From the NCBI RefSeq assembly GCF_021183625.1, contig NZ_CP089214.1, forward strand, positions 4,588,001 through 4,652,000: a DNA stretch of 64,000 nucleotides, in the 5' to 3' direction. Made by a program: the position numbers and the translations under genes. The notes below the pieces were generated by a model. That model did not search any database. It saw only the letters and a list, made by a program, of their open reading frames with translations, and was not told where the DNA came from. Shown here one piece after another: positions 17,966 to 26,521 of the stretch (positions are counted from its first letter, which is position 1; the number at the start of each line of letters is the position of its first letter). The DNA comes from Nocardia asteroides (lineage in GTDB: Bacteria; Actinomycetota; Actinomycetes; Mycobacteriales; Mycobacteriaceae).

Positions 17966-18853
17966 ATGACCGAATCGCCGCCGGAGCAGGCTCGTCGAGC
18001 TGATCCGAATGCGTTGCGGTTCCTGATCGGCCGCGAACTTCGAGATGCGCGCGAGCGTGCGAAGAAGTCCCAGCGGCAGGCCGCGGAGGTTTTAGCCTGC
18101 ACGCAGACGAAGATCAACTACCTCGAATCGGGCCGCAACCAGCAGCAGCCCGCCGAGATCACCGCACTGTTGACCTTCTACGGCCAGTTCACCGCTGTCG
18201 ATACGGTGCACGTTGAGCGCCTCGCTGCTCTTGCTACTCAGGCGGACCAGTCCAGCTGGCTCGCGCCGTTCGGTAGCGTCTTCCCGGATTGGTTCAAGAT
18301 CTTCGTCGGGCTTGAGGGTTTGGCGAGCAGGGTTTTCACCTACGAGCAGACGTTGCTACCGGGCCAGCTTCAAACGCCGGACTACGCTGCCGCCCTTCTC
18401 GAGGGGCACCTTCGCGTCGCACCCATCAACGCGCCGCACGTAGTCGCCGCTCGCATGGCTCGCCAACGGCTGACCGGCGGTGCGAATCCGCTCGGCTTCT
18501 GTGTTGTCATCGAAGAGGCCGTCCTCGATCGCATCGTTGGCGGGCCCGCTGTCATGGCCGCCCAGCTTGAGCACGTCTTGAACCTGATGGAGCGCGAAAA
18601 CGTCGAGCTGCACGTCATGCCGATCACCGTGGCTGTGCACGACGGACTCGATGGTGAGGTGATGCTGCTCGACTTCGATGACGCCCAGAGCATCGGGTAC
18701 ATCGAATACCCCGATGGTGCGGTCTACGTGCAGCAACCCGAGCAGGTGGCGCTGTATAAAATGGCGGCTGATCGGCTCTGTCGAGCGGCGCTGTCGGAAT
18801 CCGACTCTGCGGACCTGATCAGGCGTCGCATCAGCACACTATCGGCAGGTTAG
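17966..18853 (+). CDS. XRE-family regulator with DUF5753 domain
   Basis: A 295-residue protein. ATG 17966 lies five bases after CAGGGAGG. The N-terminal helix-turn-helix covers about residues 20-75 (RELRDARERAKKSQRQAAEV, then QTKINYLESGR). The rest is the DUF5753 domain, recognised by YEQTLLPGQLQTPDYA, ARQRLT and a late GAVYVQQPEQVALY. These regulators almost always sit next to a DUF397 gene, as here (18862), and form regulator-partner pairs that control antibiotic production or development in streptomycetes. The target is unknown; the adjacent operons on both sides are candidates. Confidence 0.9.
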   Translation: MTESPPEQARRADPNALRFLIGRELRDARERAKKSQRQAAEVLACTQTKINYLESGRNQQQPAEITALLTFYGQFTAVDTVHVERLAALATQADQSSWLAPFGSVFPDWFKIFVGLEGLASRVFTYEQTLLPGQLQTPDYAAALLEGHLRVAPINAPHVVAARMARQRLTGGANPLGFCVVIEEAVLDRIVGGPAVMAAQLEHVLNLMERENVELHVMPITVAVHDGLDGEVMLLDFDDAQSIGYIEYPDGAVYVQQPEQVALYKMAADRLCRAALSESDSADLIRRRISTLSAG

Positions 18854-18861
18854 GAGCTTCG

Positions 18862-19212
18862 GTGAGTACCGGCGACCGCCTTCAATGGCGGACATCCAGC
18901 TACAGCGGCAACGGCGAGAACTGCGTAGAGGTCGCCCCTGGTGACACCGCGATCTACGTCCGGCACAGCAAATACCGCGAGGCCGGGATCATAGCCTTCC
19001 CTCATGCCACTTGGCCTTCATTCCTTGACGACACTCGTACGGGCACGACCAGCCATAACGCTGTAGTAGCTGTCGAAAAGCGCGGCGACGATACTGTTGT
19101 GGAGTCACTTCGTGGTGATGTGCAACTGCGGTTCGATGCCGGTGAATGGACGGCGTTCCGTGCTGGCGTCGTTGATGGGGAGTTCGACGCGACCAGCCTG
19201 AACCCGAGCTAA
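18862..19212 (+). CDS. DUF397 protein, partner of the XRE regulator
   Basis: A 116-residue protein (GTG 18862, nine bases after the regulator's stop). The DUF397 signature is WRTSSYSGNGENCVEVAPGD (residues 9-28), then YVRHSKY and a WPSF position. DUF397 proteins are usually 60-80 residues. Here a further 50 residues follow that repeat the end of the domain in weaker form (VVESLRGDVQLRFDAGEWTA), so this may be a partly duplicated version. Its last four bases overlap the 3' end of the LOG-family gene on the other strand. Confidence 0.88.
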   Translation: MSTGDRLQWRTSSYSGNGENCVEVAPGDTAIYVRHSKYREAGIIAFPHATWPSFLDDTRTGTTSHNAVVAVEKRGDDTVVESLRGDVQLRFDAGEWTAFRAGVVDGEFDATSLNPS

Positions 19213-19700
19213 GGGGATGTAGCCTCCTCGTACTTAAGCGCAAGGTCGACGGCCTCCTGTGGCGTCGTGGCCGACATCGCTGCGGTGATGGGGTTGCCGT
19301 CCGCATCTTGGACGGTCCAACCTCCAATGCTCACGATGGGGGTCTCGCCGCGGCGGTTGGCCAGTGCGAGTTCGGAGAGGGTGCCCCAGGATCCGCCCAC
19401 GACGATGACGGCGTCGGCGGACCAGATCAGGATGGCGTTCCGTGCTTCGCCCATGTTGGTGTAGAGCACAGCGGAGAGGCCCTCACAGGCGGCGGAGCGG
19501 TCGTCGTCGGGGCGCACACCGATGACGAGACCGCCCGCGTTGGATGCGCCTTCGGCGACCGCTGCCATCACTCCCCGCCCGCCCCCGCAGAGCACCGTCA
19601 CGCCAGCTTCGGCGAGGAGCTGGCCGATCTGCCGGGCGACTTTGGCGTCGGTATCGGTGCAGTTGCGGGGGCCGCAGACGGCGATCTGGGTGGGCGGCAC
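19209..19700 (-). CDS. LOG/SLOG-family nucleotide-binding protein (TIGR00725 type)
   Basis: A 163-residue protein. The start is GTG 19700, six bases after AGGAG and eight bases after the regulator's stop; the longer frame to 20087 only shadows the regulator. Features: VTVLCGGGRGVMAAVAEGA (about 33-51) is the glycine-rich nucleotide site, ARNAILIWSADAVIVVGGSW and GTLSELALA the second half. Related proteins are lysine-decarboxylase-like or nucleotide-sensing members of the SLOG superfamily. It is in one unit with the upstream TPR regulator. The ligand and activity are unknown. Confidence 0.8.
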   Translation of the reverse strand: MPPTQIAVCGPRNCTDTDAKVARQIGQLLAEAGVTVLCGGGRGVMAAVAEGASNAGGLVIGVRPDDDRSAACEGLSAVLYTNMGEARNAILIWSADAVIVVGGSWGTLSELALANRRGETPIVSIGGWTVQDADGNPITAAMSATTPQEAVDLALKYEEATSP

Positions 19701-19708
19701 GTGCGCTC

Positions 19709-20992
19709 CTAGCTGTGGGCTGCGGTGTAGGTGCTGAATAGCTTGATTCGCTCGGGTAGGTCGCGAGTGGCGCGCGCATTCTGCGCGAGGGTGGCTACCT
19801 GCGCGGCGGTGGCCTGGACCCGTTGGATTATCGGGGTGGTGCGGAGTTCGACGGGCAAGGTGAGCACTCGGCTGAGTCGGCCGGCGGCGCCATCGAGGTC
19901 GCCCATCGCCAGGAGTGCTCGGGCGGCGTCGAGTTCCGCTGCCGCGGAGAACTCTGCTGGGCTGTCCGGGGTGAAGGTCGCCAGCGCGGAGTCGGCAAGA
20001 GTCAGTGCCATCTCGTTGTGGCGTCGGCCGCCGATGGCGAGGTGGGTTTCGGCTGCGTAGTAGAGCGCTTTGCCGGGGTCGAACCACATGACGCCGTGGC
20101 CGGACGCGGCGGCCGGGTCGACCTGGTCGATCGCGCTCATCGCGGTGTCGAGTGCGCGCAGTGCGGCGTCGGTGTCGGCGTGCGCCGCGCGGGAGCGGGC
20201 AAGCTGGCTTGCGAGGCGTAGGACCGTCGAGGGGTCGTTTTCGTCCGCGAGTCCGATGTCTGCGTAGTCTGCGGCGCGCCGGTAGTCGCTCGCCCAGTAG
20301 GCGATGTTTGCCTGTACCCAGCGCACGTAGGCGCGCAGTTGGCTGTTCTCGGCGTAGTCTGCCGCGAACCAGGCTGTTCGCGCGTGGGTTTCAGCGTCGT
20401 AGGTGCGGCCGAGGTCTGCGCAGGCGTGGGCCAGAAGGGCGCATATCTGGCCAGCGATCAGATAGAGGTCGGGCAGGTAGCGCGGGCGTTGGCGGCGGTC
20501 GAGCAGGTCGAAGATCTCGCGCCGGGCCCGGGTGAGGTCGGGAATCAGCTCCAGCGGTGACTTGGTGAGGTGGTCGGTAGCGAAGCGGCGCACGTCGGCG
20601 TGGAGTTGCTCCAGCACGGTGCCGTCGACGCCACCACCGCCACTCTTGATCCAGCGAGCGGTGTCTTCGGTGGACATGGCGATCTCCCGGTTGAGGTGCT
20701 CCACCGAGGATAGCGCCGGTGAAGGCTCGGTCGCGGTCGGCGGGGAGACCAGGGTGTCGAAGTCGAGTTGCCAGACGATCGCGGCGACGCGGCGTGCTGC
20801 TGGGCGGGCTTCGCGGGTGGTGCCTGCCATCCAGCGGTGAAGTTGGCGCTCGCTGAGCGTGACGGACTCGCCCTGTGCGCGAGCTGTGTGGTTGAAGAAC
20901 GCGCACCATTCACCGACGGTGCGGGATCCGATGCGTCGGTCGGGCAGGTGTATCAGGGTTTCAAGCACGGTGCGGTGTGAGCTCGCGGCCAT
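19709..20992 (-). CDS. Helix-turn-helix regulator with TPR-like helical domain
   Basis: A 427-residue protein. The N-terminus (1-85) reads like a helix-turn-helix with VTLSERQLHRWMAG. Residues 150-420 form antiparallel helical pairs of TPR type (for example YDAETHARTAWFAADYAE, ADYADIGLA, ALLAMGDLDGAAGRL). This is the plan of a large family of streptomycete and nocardial regulators. It is divergent from the P450 operon (262 bases to the TTG at 21254) and may control it, and it is followed directly by the LOG-family gene. Confidence 0.75.
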   Translation of the reverse strand: MAASSHRTVLETLIHLPDRRIGSRTVGEWCAFFNHTARAQGESVTLSERQLHRWMAGTTREARPAARRVAAIVWQLDFDTLVSPPTATEPSPALSSVEHLNREIAMSTEDTARWIKSGGGGVDGTVLEQLHADVRRFATDHLTKSPLELIPDLTRARREIFDLLDRRQRPRYLPDLYLIAGQICALLAHACADLGRTYDAETHARTAWFAADYAENSQLRAYVRWVQANIAYWASDYRRAADYADIGLADENDPSTVLRLASQLARSRAAHADTDAALRALDTAMSAIDQVDPAAASGHGVMWFDPGKALYYAAETHLAIGGRRHNEMALTLADSALATFTPDSPAEFSAAAELDAARALLAMGDLDGAAGRLSRVLTLPVELRTTPIIQRVQATAAQVATLAQNARATRDLPERIKLFSTYTAAHS

Positions 20993-21253
20993 CCGGAATC
21001 CTCACGCTCGGTGGTGGTCTCACCCTAATCCGCTAGTGCCCCGTCTGGGCTGCTCCGCTCGCAATGTCAGAGTCCCGTCGGAGCAATGGCAGACCGATGA
21101 CATTGTTGGGGCAGAGCGTTATTCGTGAAGGTAGTCGGCAACGGATCCGCGTGGCGGTTGAGTGCTGGGGGTAGCTGCCGGTGCATGGCTCGCCGCCATC
21201 GTTTCTGCGCTTGGGCCGAATCCGGCCTGATTCCGACCATCCGGAGTTCTGCT

Positions 21254-22591
21254 TTGAATACCGTCACGGCCAGTCCGCGCTCATCGTGTCCAGTCCGAGG
21301 TGACCTGGATACCGCACCCCCTGATATTTCTGATCTTCGCCCTGCTGCTCTCGGCGATCCTGCCGACATCGACGGCTTACGAGTCGAGCTGTTCTCGCAG
21401 GCTTTCGCTGCCGACCCGCATGGCGCGTATGAACATATGCGGAAGCAGTTCGGGCCGGTGGTCCCCGTATGGCTCGCTCCGGAAGTACCGGCGACTTTGG
21501 TGATCGGGTATCGGGAAGCTCTGGCGGTCTTGCACGATCCCGAGCGTTTCCCGGCGGACCCGTCGCGTTGGGAGCAGACCGCGCGCCGTGACAGCGAGGT
21601 GTATCCGGTGCTGGCGTCGCGTCAGAACGCCTTGCGGTCGGCGGGGCCCGCGCACGCCCGGTTCCGGGGAGCGATCGTCGGGTCGCTGGCGGGAGTGGAC
21701 CTGTACTCGGTGGAGCGGGCGGTAGACCGGGCCGCCGAGGAGCTGATCCACCGGTTCTGCCAGCGGGGCACCGCCGAGCTTCGGGCCGAGTACGCCTTCC
21801 CGCTGACGGTCCTGGTGATGTGTGACCTGCTGGGCATCGAGCCCGCGGTCGCTGAGCAGGTGTGGCAGGAGATGGCTCGCATGCTCGACGGCGACGGGCA
21901 GGCCGGGGCCCGGTTCGGGGCGGCGCTGTACTCGGTGGCCCAGGACAAACGCGCCCGGCCCGGCCCGGACATGATGTCGCGGCTGATCGAGCACCCGGCC
22001 GCGCTCAACGACGGGGAGGTGGTCGATCAGACGGCGCTTCTGCTCGGTCCGGGGACCGAGCCGACCTGCAACCTGATCACCAACACGGTGCTGATGATGT
22101 TGAGCGATGACCGGTTCGCGGCCGGGGTGCTCGGGGGCGGGCTCTCGATCCGTGACGCGATCGAGGAGGTGCTCGCCAAGGACACCCCGCTGCCGAACTT
22201 CTGCATCTCCTACCCGCGCCAGCCCCGGCAGCTGGCCGGGGTGTGGCTGCCCGCCGATGCGCCGGTGGTGATCAGCATGGCCGCGTGCAACAGCGACCCC
22301 GCTGCCGCCGCCCCGGCCGCCGATGGGTGGGGTAATCGGGCGCATCTGTCCTGGAGTGCCGGACCGCACGCCTGCCCCGCCCAGGCCGTGGCGGGAGTGA
22401 TCGTGGCCCGTGCGATCGAGCAGCTGCTCGACGCGCTCCCGGAGCTGGAACTCGCCGCGGACGCGCCCCCGACGTGGAGGCCCGGACCGTTCCACCGCGC
22501 GCTGGCCGAACTACCTGTCCGATTCCCCGCCGCCGATATCGGCGAGCTCGCCATGCCCCCGCTCAGGCCACACGAAGGAGCCGCCCGATGA
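21254..22591 (+). CDS. Cytochrome P450 lacking ExxR (CYP157-like)
   Basis: A 445-residue protein. TTG 21254 has CCGGAG seven bases upstream and gives a normal N-terminus. A GTG at 21125 is possible but adds 43 odd residues. The haem loop is HLSWSAGPHACPA, with Cys present. The I-helix motif is altered to GPGTEPT, and the K-helix reads IEEVLAKDTP, so the usual ExxR is missing. P450s of the CYP157 group in streptomycete conservons share this loss and are paired with a normal P450. Here too a complete P450 follows with an ATGA overlap. It may be a haem-binding partner rather than a monooxygenase. The other conservon genes (sensor, roadblock, DUF742, GTPase) are absent. Confidence 0.82.
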   Translation: MNTVTASPRSSCPVRGDLDTAPPDISDLRPAALGDPADIDGLRVELFSQAFAADPHGAYEHMRKQFGPVVPVWLAPEVPATLVIGYREALAVLHDPERFPADPSRWEQTARRDSEVYPVLASRQNALRSAGPAHARFRGAIVGSLAGVDLYSVERAVDRAAEELIHRFCQRGTAELRAEYAFPLTVLVMCDLLGIEPAVAEQVWQEMARMLDGDGQAGARFGAALYSVAQDKRARPGPDMMSRLIEHPAALNDGEVVDQTALLLGPGTEPTCNLITNTVLMMLSDDRFAAGVLGGGLSIRDAIEEVLAKDTPLPNFCISYPRQPRQLAGVWLPADAPVVISMAACNSDPAAAAPAADGWGNRAHLSWSAGPHACPAQAVAGVIVARAIEQLLDALPELELAADAPPTWRPGPFHRALAELPVRFPAADIGELAMPPLRPHEGAAR

Positions 22592-23814
22592 CCGACTTGA
22601 CCTTGACCGGAGTCGATTTCGCCACCGAACTCGCGCAGCTACGTGCCGCCGGTCCGGCAGCACGCGTCGTGCTACCGGGCGGTGTGTGGGCGTGGGCGAT
22701 CACTGACGTCGCGCTGCTGAAGTCGTTGATGACCGACCCGCGGATCTCCAAGGACGCCCGCCGCCATTGGCCGGAGTTCGATTCCGAGGCGACCCGGGCG
22801 TGGGTGATGTATCCGTGGGTGGCAGTGGCCAGCATGTTGACCGCTCACGGTGCCGAGCATTGGCGGCTGCGGACCTTGGTGTCGGCGGCGTTCACCCGCC
22901 GACGGATCGAGGAGCTGCAGCCCCGGATCGCCGCGATCGTGGCCGAGCTGTGCGACGAACTCGCGGCGGCCCCGGCCGGTGTGAGCGTGGATCTGCGGGC
23001 GGGATTCGCCGACGAGGTCCCGAGCCGGGTGATCTGCGAACTGCTCGGTGTGGCCGCCGAGTCCGCCCGGCGTCTGTGCGAGCACACGACGGCGATTCTC
23101 GACACCACCCTGACGCCCGAGCAGGCAGCCACCAACTTCGCCTCCCTGTACGCGGTGCTGGGGGAGGTGGTCGCCGACAAGCGCGCCCATCCCGGTGACG
23201 ACGTCGCGACCGCGCTGATCACCGCCCGCGATGCCAAGGGTGACGGGCTCAGCGAGCAGGAACTGGGCGACACGCTGCTGCTGCTGGTGACCGCGGGCTA
23301 TGAGACCACCGCTCATCTGCTCGACCAGGCGATCGTGGCGGTCCTGGCCGACCCGCAGCTGCGGATCGACCTGTTCATGGGCCAGCACGACTGGTCGGAG
23401 GTCATCGAGGAGACCCTCCGGGTGAACCCGCCCCTGATCCACATGCCGTTCCGGTTCGCCACCACCGACATCGACCTCGGCGAGGTCACGATCGGCCGCG
23501 GGGAGATAGTCCTGGCCTCCCTCGCCGCGGTGGGCCGCGACCCGAGCGTCCACATCGACCCCGATGTCTTCGACCCCGGCCGGGAGAACAAAGCCCACCT
23601 GGCCTTCGGGCACGGACCGCACTACTGCCTCGGCGCGCCGTTGGCTCGGCTCGAAGCCGAGATCGCCTTGCCGGCCTTGCTCGCGAGGTTCCCTCAGATG
23701 ACCTGCGCGGTCGAGCCCGCCACGCTCGTACGCCGCCCGAGCCTCATCGTCAACGGCCACTCCGCCATCCCGGCGCTATTGACCCCGGACCGGGGCTCGG
23801 CGGTGACCGGGTGA
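22588..23814 (+). CDS. Cytochrome P450 monooxygenase (CYP154/105-like)
   Basis: A 408-residue protein. ATG 22588 overlaps the upstream stop and follows GAAGGAG by seven bases. All hallmarks are present: I-helix AGYETT, ExxR in EETLR, PFRF region, and the haem loop FGHGPHYCLG with the axial cysteine. It should hydroxylate a small molecule with electrons from a ferredoxin; no ferredoxin gene is visible in this window. The pairing with the ExxR-less P450 in one transcript suggests that the two act on the same substrate or form a pair. Confidence 0.93.
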   Translation: MTDLTLTGVDFATELAQLRAAGPAARVVLPGGVWAWAITDVALLKSLMTDPRISKDARRHWPEFDSEATRAWVMYPWVAVASMLTAHGAEHWRLRTLVSAAFTRRRIEELQPRIAAIVAELCDELAAAPAGVSVDLRAGFADEVPSRVICELLGVAAESARRLCEHTTAILDTTLTPEQAATNFASLYAVLGEVVADKRAHPGDDVATALITARDAKGDGLSEQELGDTLLLLVTAGYETTAHLLDQAIVAVLADPQLRIDLFMGQHDWSEVIEETLRVNPPLIHMPFRFATTDIDLGEVTIGRGEIVLASLAAVGRDPSVHIDPDVFDPGRENKAHLAFGHGPHYCLGAPLARLEAEIALPALLARFPQMTCAVEPATLVRRPSLIVNGHSAIPALLTPDRGSAVTG

Positions 23815-24140
23815 GCGCCGCCCAGGCCGCTCTCGCGGTGCTGGTCGCGGCTCCTGTGCTGGGGTTCGCCGGGCTGCTGTGGTGGACCCGCAGCCGCCCC
23901 AGGAATCCGGCTGCCGTCACCGGGTTCCACGCGGCTCCGGTCTACCAGCTGACCGTTGACGAGGCGTACGAGCTGATGCAGCGCCACCAGCGGTGCAGCG
24001 TGATCGACTGCCCGGCCAAGGAAGCCGCCCGCACCGTGCTGGCCGCAACCCAGCCGATAGACCTCGCACTGCAACGGCAGCCGTCGCACTACCCGCAACC
24101 GCAGTGGGCGGGCCCGATCGGACCCAGGCTGGGCTCTTGA
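23811..24140 (+). CDS. Small membrane-anchored protein
   Basis: A 109-residue protein starting with a GTG that overlaps the P450 stop (GTGA). One N-terminal transmembrane helix (about 6-25) is followed by a soluble part with a cysteine pair, CSVIDCPAKEAA (about 62-73). No family recognised. The translational coupling to the P450 gene suggests a function in the same pathway, for example anchoring; a redox role through the cysteines is only a thought. Confidence 0.65.
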   Translation: MSAAQAALAVLVAAPVLGFAGLLWWTRSRPRNPAAVTGFHAAPVYQLTVDEAYELMQRHQRCSVIDCPAKEAARTVLAATQPIDLALQRQPSHYPQPQWAGPIGPRLGS

Positions 24141-24170
24141 GGCTGACCTCGAACATCGAAAGGAGTCCCG

Positions 24171-25016
24171 GTGGTGGACAGTCCACCTGATCTCGGTGTC
24201 AACCGTGCTCACACCGCACGGGTGTGCAACCACTTGCTCGGCGGCAAGGACTTCTACGACATGGACAAGGACGCGGCCGAGCAGGTCCTCGCCGCCTTCT
24301 CTTCCGCCAGGATCGCCGCGTGGGAGAACCGCGCGTTCATGGCCCGCTACGCCCGCTACCTCGCCCTGGCTGGGATCCATCAGTTCCTCGACATCGGCTG
24401 TGGCATCCCGCATCAGCCGAACCTGCACGAGATCGTCCAAGAGGTGAACCCGGGCGCGCGGGTGGTCTACGTCGACAACGATCCGATCGTGCTCGCCCAC
24501 GCCCGCGCCCTGCTCGTGGGCACCTCCGAAGGGCGCATCACCTGCATCGACGCCGACCTCACCGACTCCGGCTCGATCCTGACCGCGCCCGAGCTAACCG
24601 ACACCCTGGACCTGAGTGAGCCCGTCGGGGTATCGCTGGGGGCCATCCTGCACTTCCTCGGCGACGAAGAGATGCCCTACGAGATCGTGGCCGCTCTGCG
24701 GCGGGGACTCGCGTCGGGCTCGTATCTGGGTCTGTCGCACGCGACCGCCGATTTCGACGAGCCCGGTACCGCAGCGGTAGTGCAGGTCTACCGCAAGCAC
24801 GGTATCGAGGTCCGCCCGCGTACTCGTGACGAGGTCGCCCAGTTCCTCACCGGTCTCGACATCGTCGGCCCCGGGATCGTGCCCGCGCACCGCTGGCGGC
24901 CCGACAACGGCGAGGAACCCACCCGCGGCGAGGATGTGGCGTCGCTGGCGGCTCACCTCGATGCGCGAGTCTCGCTGTACGCGGGCGTGGGACGGATACC
25001 ACAGGTGCGCCGATGA
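24171..25016 (+). CDS. SAM-dependent methyltransferase of the DUF574 family
   Basis: A 281-residue protein. GTG 24171 sits five bases after GAAAGGAG. Family marks are the N-terminal NRAHTARVCNHLLGGKDFY (about 9-27), FLDIGCGIPHQPNLHE as the SAM motif, YVDNDPIVLAHARALL, and a late YAGVGR end. The family (Methyltransf_19) is abundant in actinomycetes, often beside XRE regulators; substrates are mostly unknown. It is in the P450 operon, and its stop overlaps the start of a 25-residue leader-like frame. Confidence 0.88.
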   Translation: MVDSPPDLGVNRAHTARVCNHLLGGKDFYDMDKDAAEQVLAAFSSARIAAWENRAFMARYARYLALAGIHQFLDIGCGIPHQPNLHEIVQEVNPGARVVYVDNDPIVLAHARALLVGTSEGRITCIDADLTDSGSILTAPELTDTLDLSEPVGVSLGAILHFLGDEEMPYEIVAALRRGLASGSYLGLSHATADFDEPGTAAVVQVYRKHGIEVRPRTRDEVAQFLTGLDIVGPGIVPAHRWRPDNGEEPTRGEDVASLAAHLDARVSLYAGVGRIPQVRR

Positions 25017-25090
25017 CGATCAGCCCACCTACACCGCTGGCGACGAGACGGCCGCGGTGCGTACCCGGCCCGGCACCGGGCTCGCGATGA
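25013..25090 (+). CDS. 25-residue frame linking the methyltransferase and membrane-protein genes
   Basis: ATG 25013 overlaps the methyltransferase stop (ATGA), and its own TGA (25088-25090) overlaps the next gene's ATG (25087) in the same way. The product would start MTISPPTPLATRRPR. Because both ends overlap, the frame could carry ribosomes across the 71 bases between the two larger genes. It may be a coupling device rather than a functional peptide. Confidence 0.5.
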   Translation: MTISPPTPLATRRPRCVPGPAPGSR

Positions 25091-25683
25091 CCATCTTGGC
25101 CACCGGGTGCTTGGTCTGCCTGCTGTTGTGGGGCGGGGCCCGGCTGATGACCTGGGACCCCTTTGGCCAGCGCATTCCGGCCCGCCGACCCGAGCGAGGC
25201 AGACACCGCGCGCGCTGGCTCGAGGCCGCTGGACACTCGCCCCGTCTCCGGGACCGCACAGCGACCACCCCCGGGGCCGACACCGGCCAGCGCCGGGGCC
25301 GCGTCACCTCGACCCGGGTGATCGTCTCGGTGGTGGCGGGTGTAGCGACCGCCCTCACCGGGGGTGCGCTGCTGGTCGAATCCTGGACCGCCTGCGTGAT
25401 AGCCACCGGCCCGATCGCGGCAGCGTACATCTTCTGTGCGCATGTGCCCGCGATGACCACGCTCGCCACCATGTGGTGGCTTGTCGTTCATACAATCGCG
25501 GTGCGAATCGCAGCACCGGGGCGGGGGCGCACCGTCGGCACGATAGTGGCGGGGTGTGTGGGCAGTGCCGTGCTCATCGGGGTCTATCTGGCCTGGAAGC
25601 ACGCTCCCGGCGGGGACCTCGTGCCTCTGTTCTGCGGCCCGGCAACGTCTCGCCGCGGTGGACCCGGGCATATCCTGCTGTGA
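25087..25683 (+). CDS. Polytopic membrane protein of unknown function
   Basis: A 198-residue protein; ATG 25087 is chosen because it overlaps the preceding small frame's stop and directly begins a transmembrane helix (residues 1-23). A basic cytoplasmic-looking loop (about 30-75) precedes two more helices (about 78-120) and a fourth (about 150-170). No family recognised. It is part of the P450-methyltransferase operon; transport or membrane anchoring are possibilities only. Confidence 0.65.
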   Translation: MTILATGCLVCLLLWGGARLMTWDPFGQRIPARRPERGRHRARWLEAAGHSPRLRDRTATTPGADTGQRRGRVTSTRVIVSVVAGVATALTGGALLVESWTACVIATGPIAAAYIFCAHVPAMTTLATMWWLVVHTIAVRIAAPGRGRTVGTIVAGCVGSAVLIGVYLAWKHAPGGDLVPLFCGPATSRRGGPGHILL

Positions 25684-25783
25684 CCACACCCGAGACTCCT
25701 CCGGGTCGTGCCGGGCCCGCGACGCTGCTACCAGCTCGATCCATAGCCAACGACCACGCCAAAGCATCAAGGAGTCGGAAACC

Positions 25784-26083
25784 ATGAGCGCCAGGGCAAT
25801 CGGAGTCATCCGCACCGCGGCAAGTGCCGATCGCGCGAGTGATGAGGTCACGATCGCGACGCTGGCCCTCCAAGTCGGCGTGGACCTGCAGACGGTCTTG
25901 ATCCTTGAGCCCGGAACCTACATGCCCACGACCCTGATGCTCTCGACCTTGCGCGAGCGGGGCGCGAACACCCTGATCGCCCCCGGTGCCGATCACCTCG
26001 CCGGAGCCGAGAACGCGGTCGCGTTGATCGCCGACCTCGTCACCCCGGCGGGGGTGGTGGCCCGGCGAGAGGTTCGCTGCTGA
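25784..26083 (+). CDS. Small protein with a weak resemblance to a serine-resolvase fold
   Basis: A 99-residue protein (ATG 25784, AAGGAG nine bases upstream). It begins IGVIRTAASADRASDEVTIA and continues with VDLQTVLILEP and a late LRERGANTLIAPGADHL. This order recalls the N-terminal domain of serine recombinases, strand-RxS-helix and then a DRL-like segment, but the catalytic serine context is not conserved and there is no DNA-binding part. It is most likely a small regulator or degenerate relative. It is 100 bases after the membrane-protein gene. Confidence 0.5.
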   Translation: MSARAIGVIRTAASADRASDEVTIATLALQVGVDLQTVLILEPGTYMPTTLMLSTLRERGANTLIAPGADHLAGAENAVALIADLVTPAGVVARREVRC

Positions 26084-26180
26084 TTGCGCTGTGCGAGAGT
26101 TCCAGTTGCGCGACTTGAGGTCGGTAGCTTCTCGCAGTGAGCGGAGGGCTCTCGGTCGTTCAGCCGACGCCACGCCGGGT

Positions 26181-26447
26181 CTACTGCACCGCAGGTGGGC
26201 CGATCTGCGGGTTTGTGGCCGGGCGCAGCTGGTCGGCTTTCACGGTGGTGGTGAAACTGCCGGTGATCCGGCGGACGCATCCGACGAAGTACAGCTCTAC
26301 CGGGCCGCCCGCGCTGGCTCGGTAGGCGTCCTCGATGACGTCGGCGTGGCGGACCGCGTCGGGGTCGTCGGCGTCGGCGGGCGCGCCGTGCCTGGTCTCG
26401 AACCATTCCACCGGCGTGCCCGGTAGAAGATCGATGGGATCGCTCAT
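26181..26447 (-). CDS. Small protein of unknown function
   Basis: An 88-residue acidic protein (ATG 26447) with a likely single beta-rich domain (VEWFETRHGAP, VELYFVGCVRRITG). The position of the start fits its distance of 74 bases from the stop of the upstream regulator gene. No family recognised. Probably co-transcribed with the XRE regulator at 26522-27304. Confidence 0.6.
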   Translation of the reverse strand: MSDPIDLLPGTPVEWFETRHGAPADADDPDAVRHADVIEDAYRASAGGPVELYFVGCVRRITGSFTTTVKADQLRPATNPQIGPPAVQ

Positions 26448-26521
26448 GTGGCGAGCCTAGGCACGGTCGATGTGGCGCACCATCCGGGCCTGCGTGTGCT
26501 GCGGGCGGGAGTTCGTACGGT

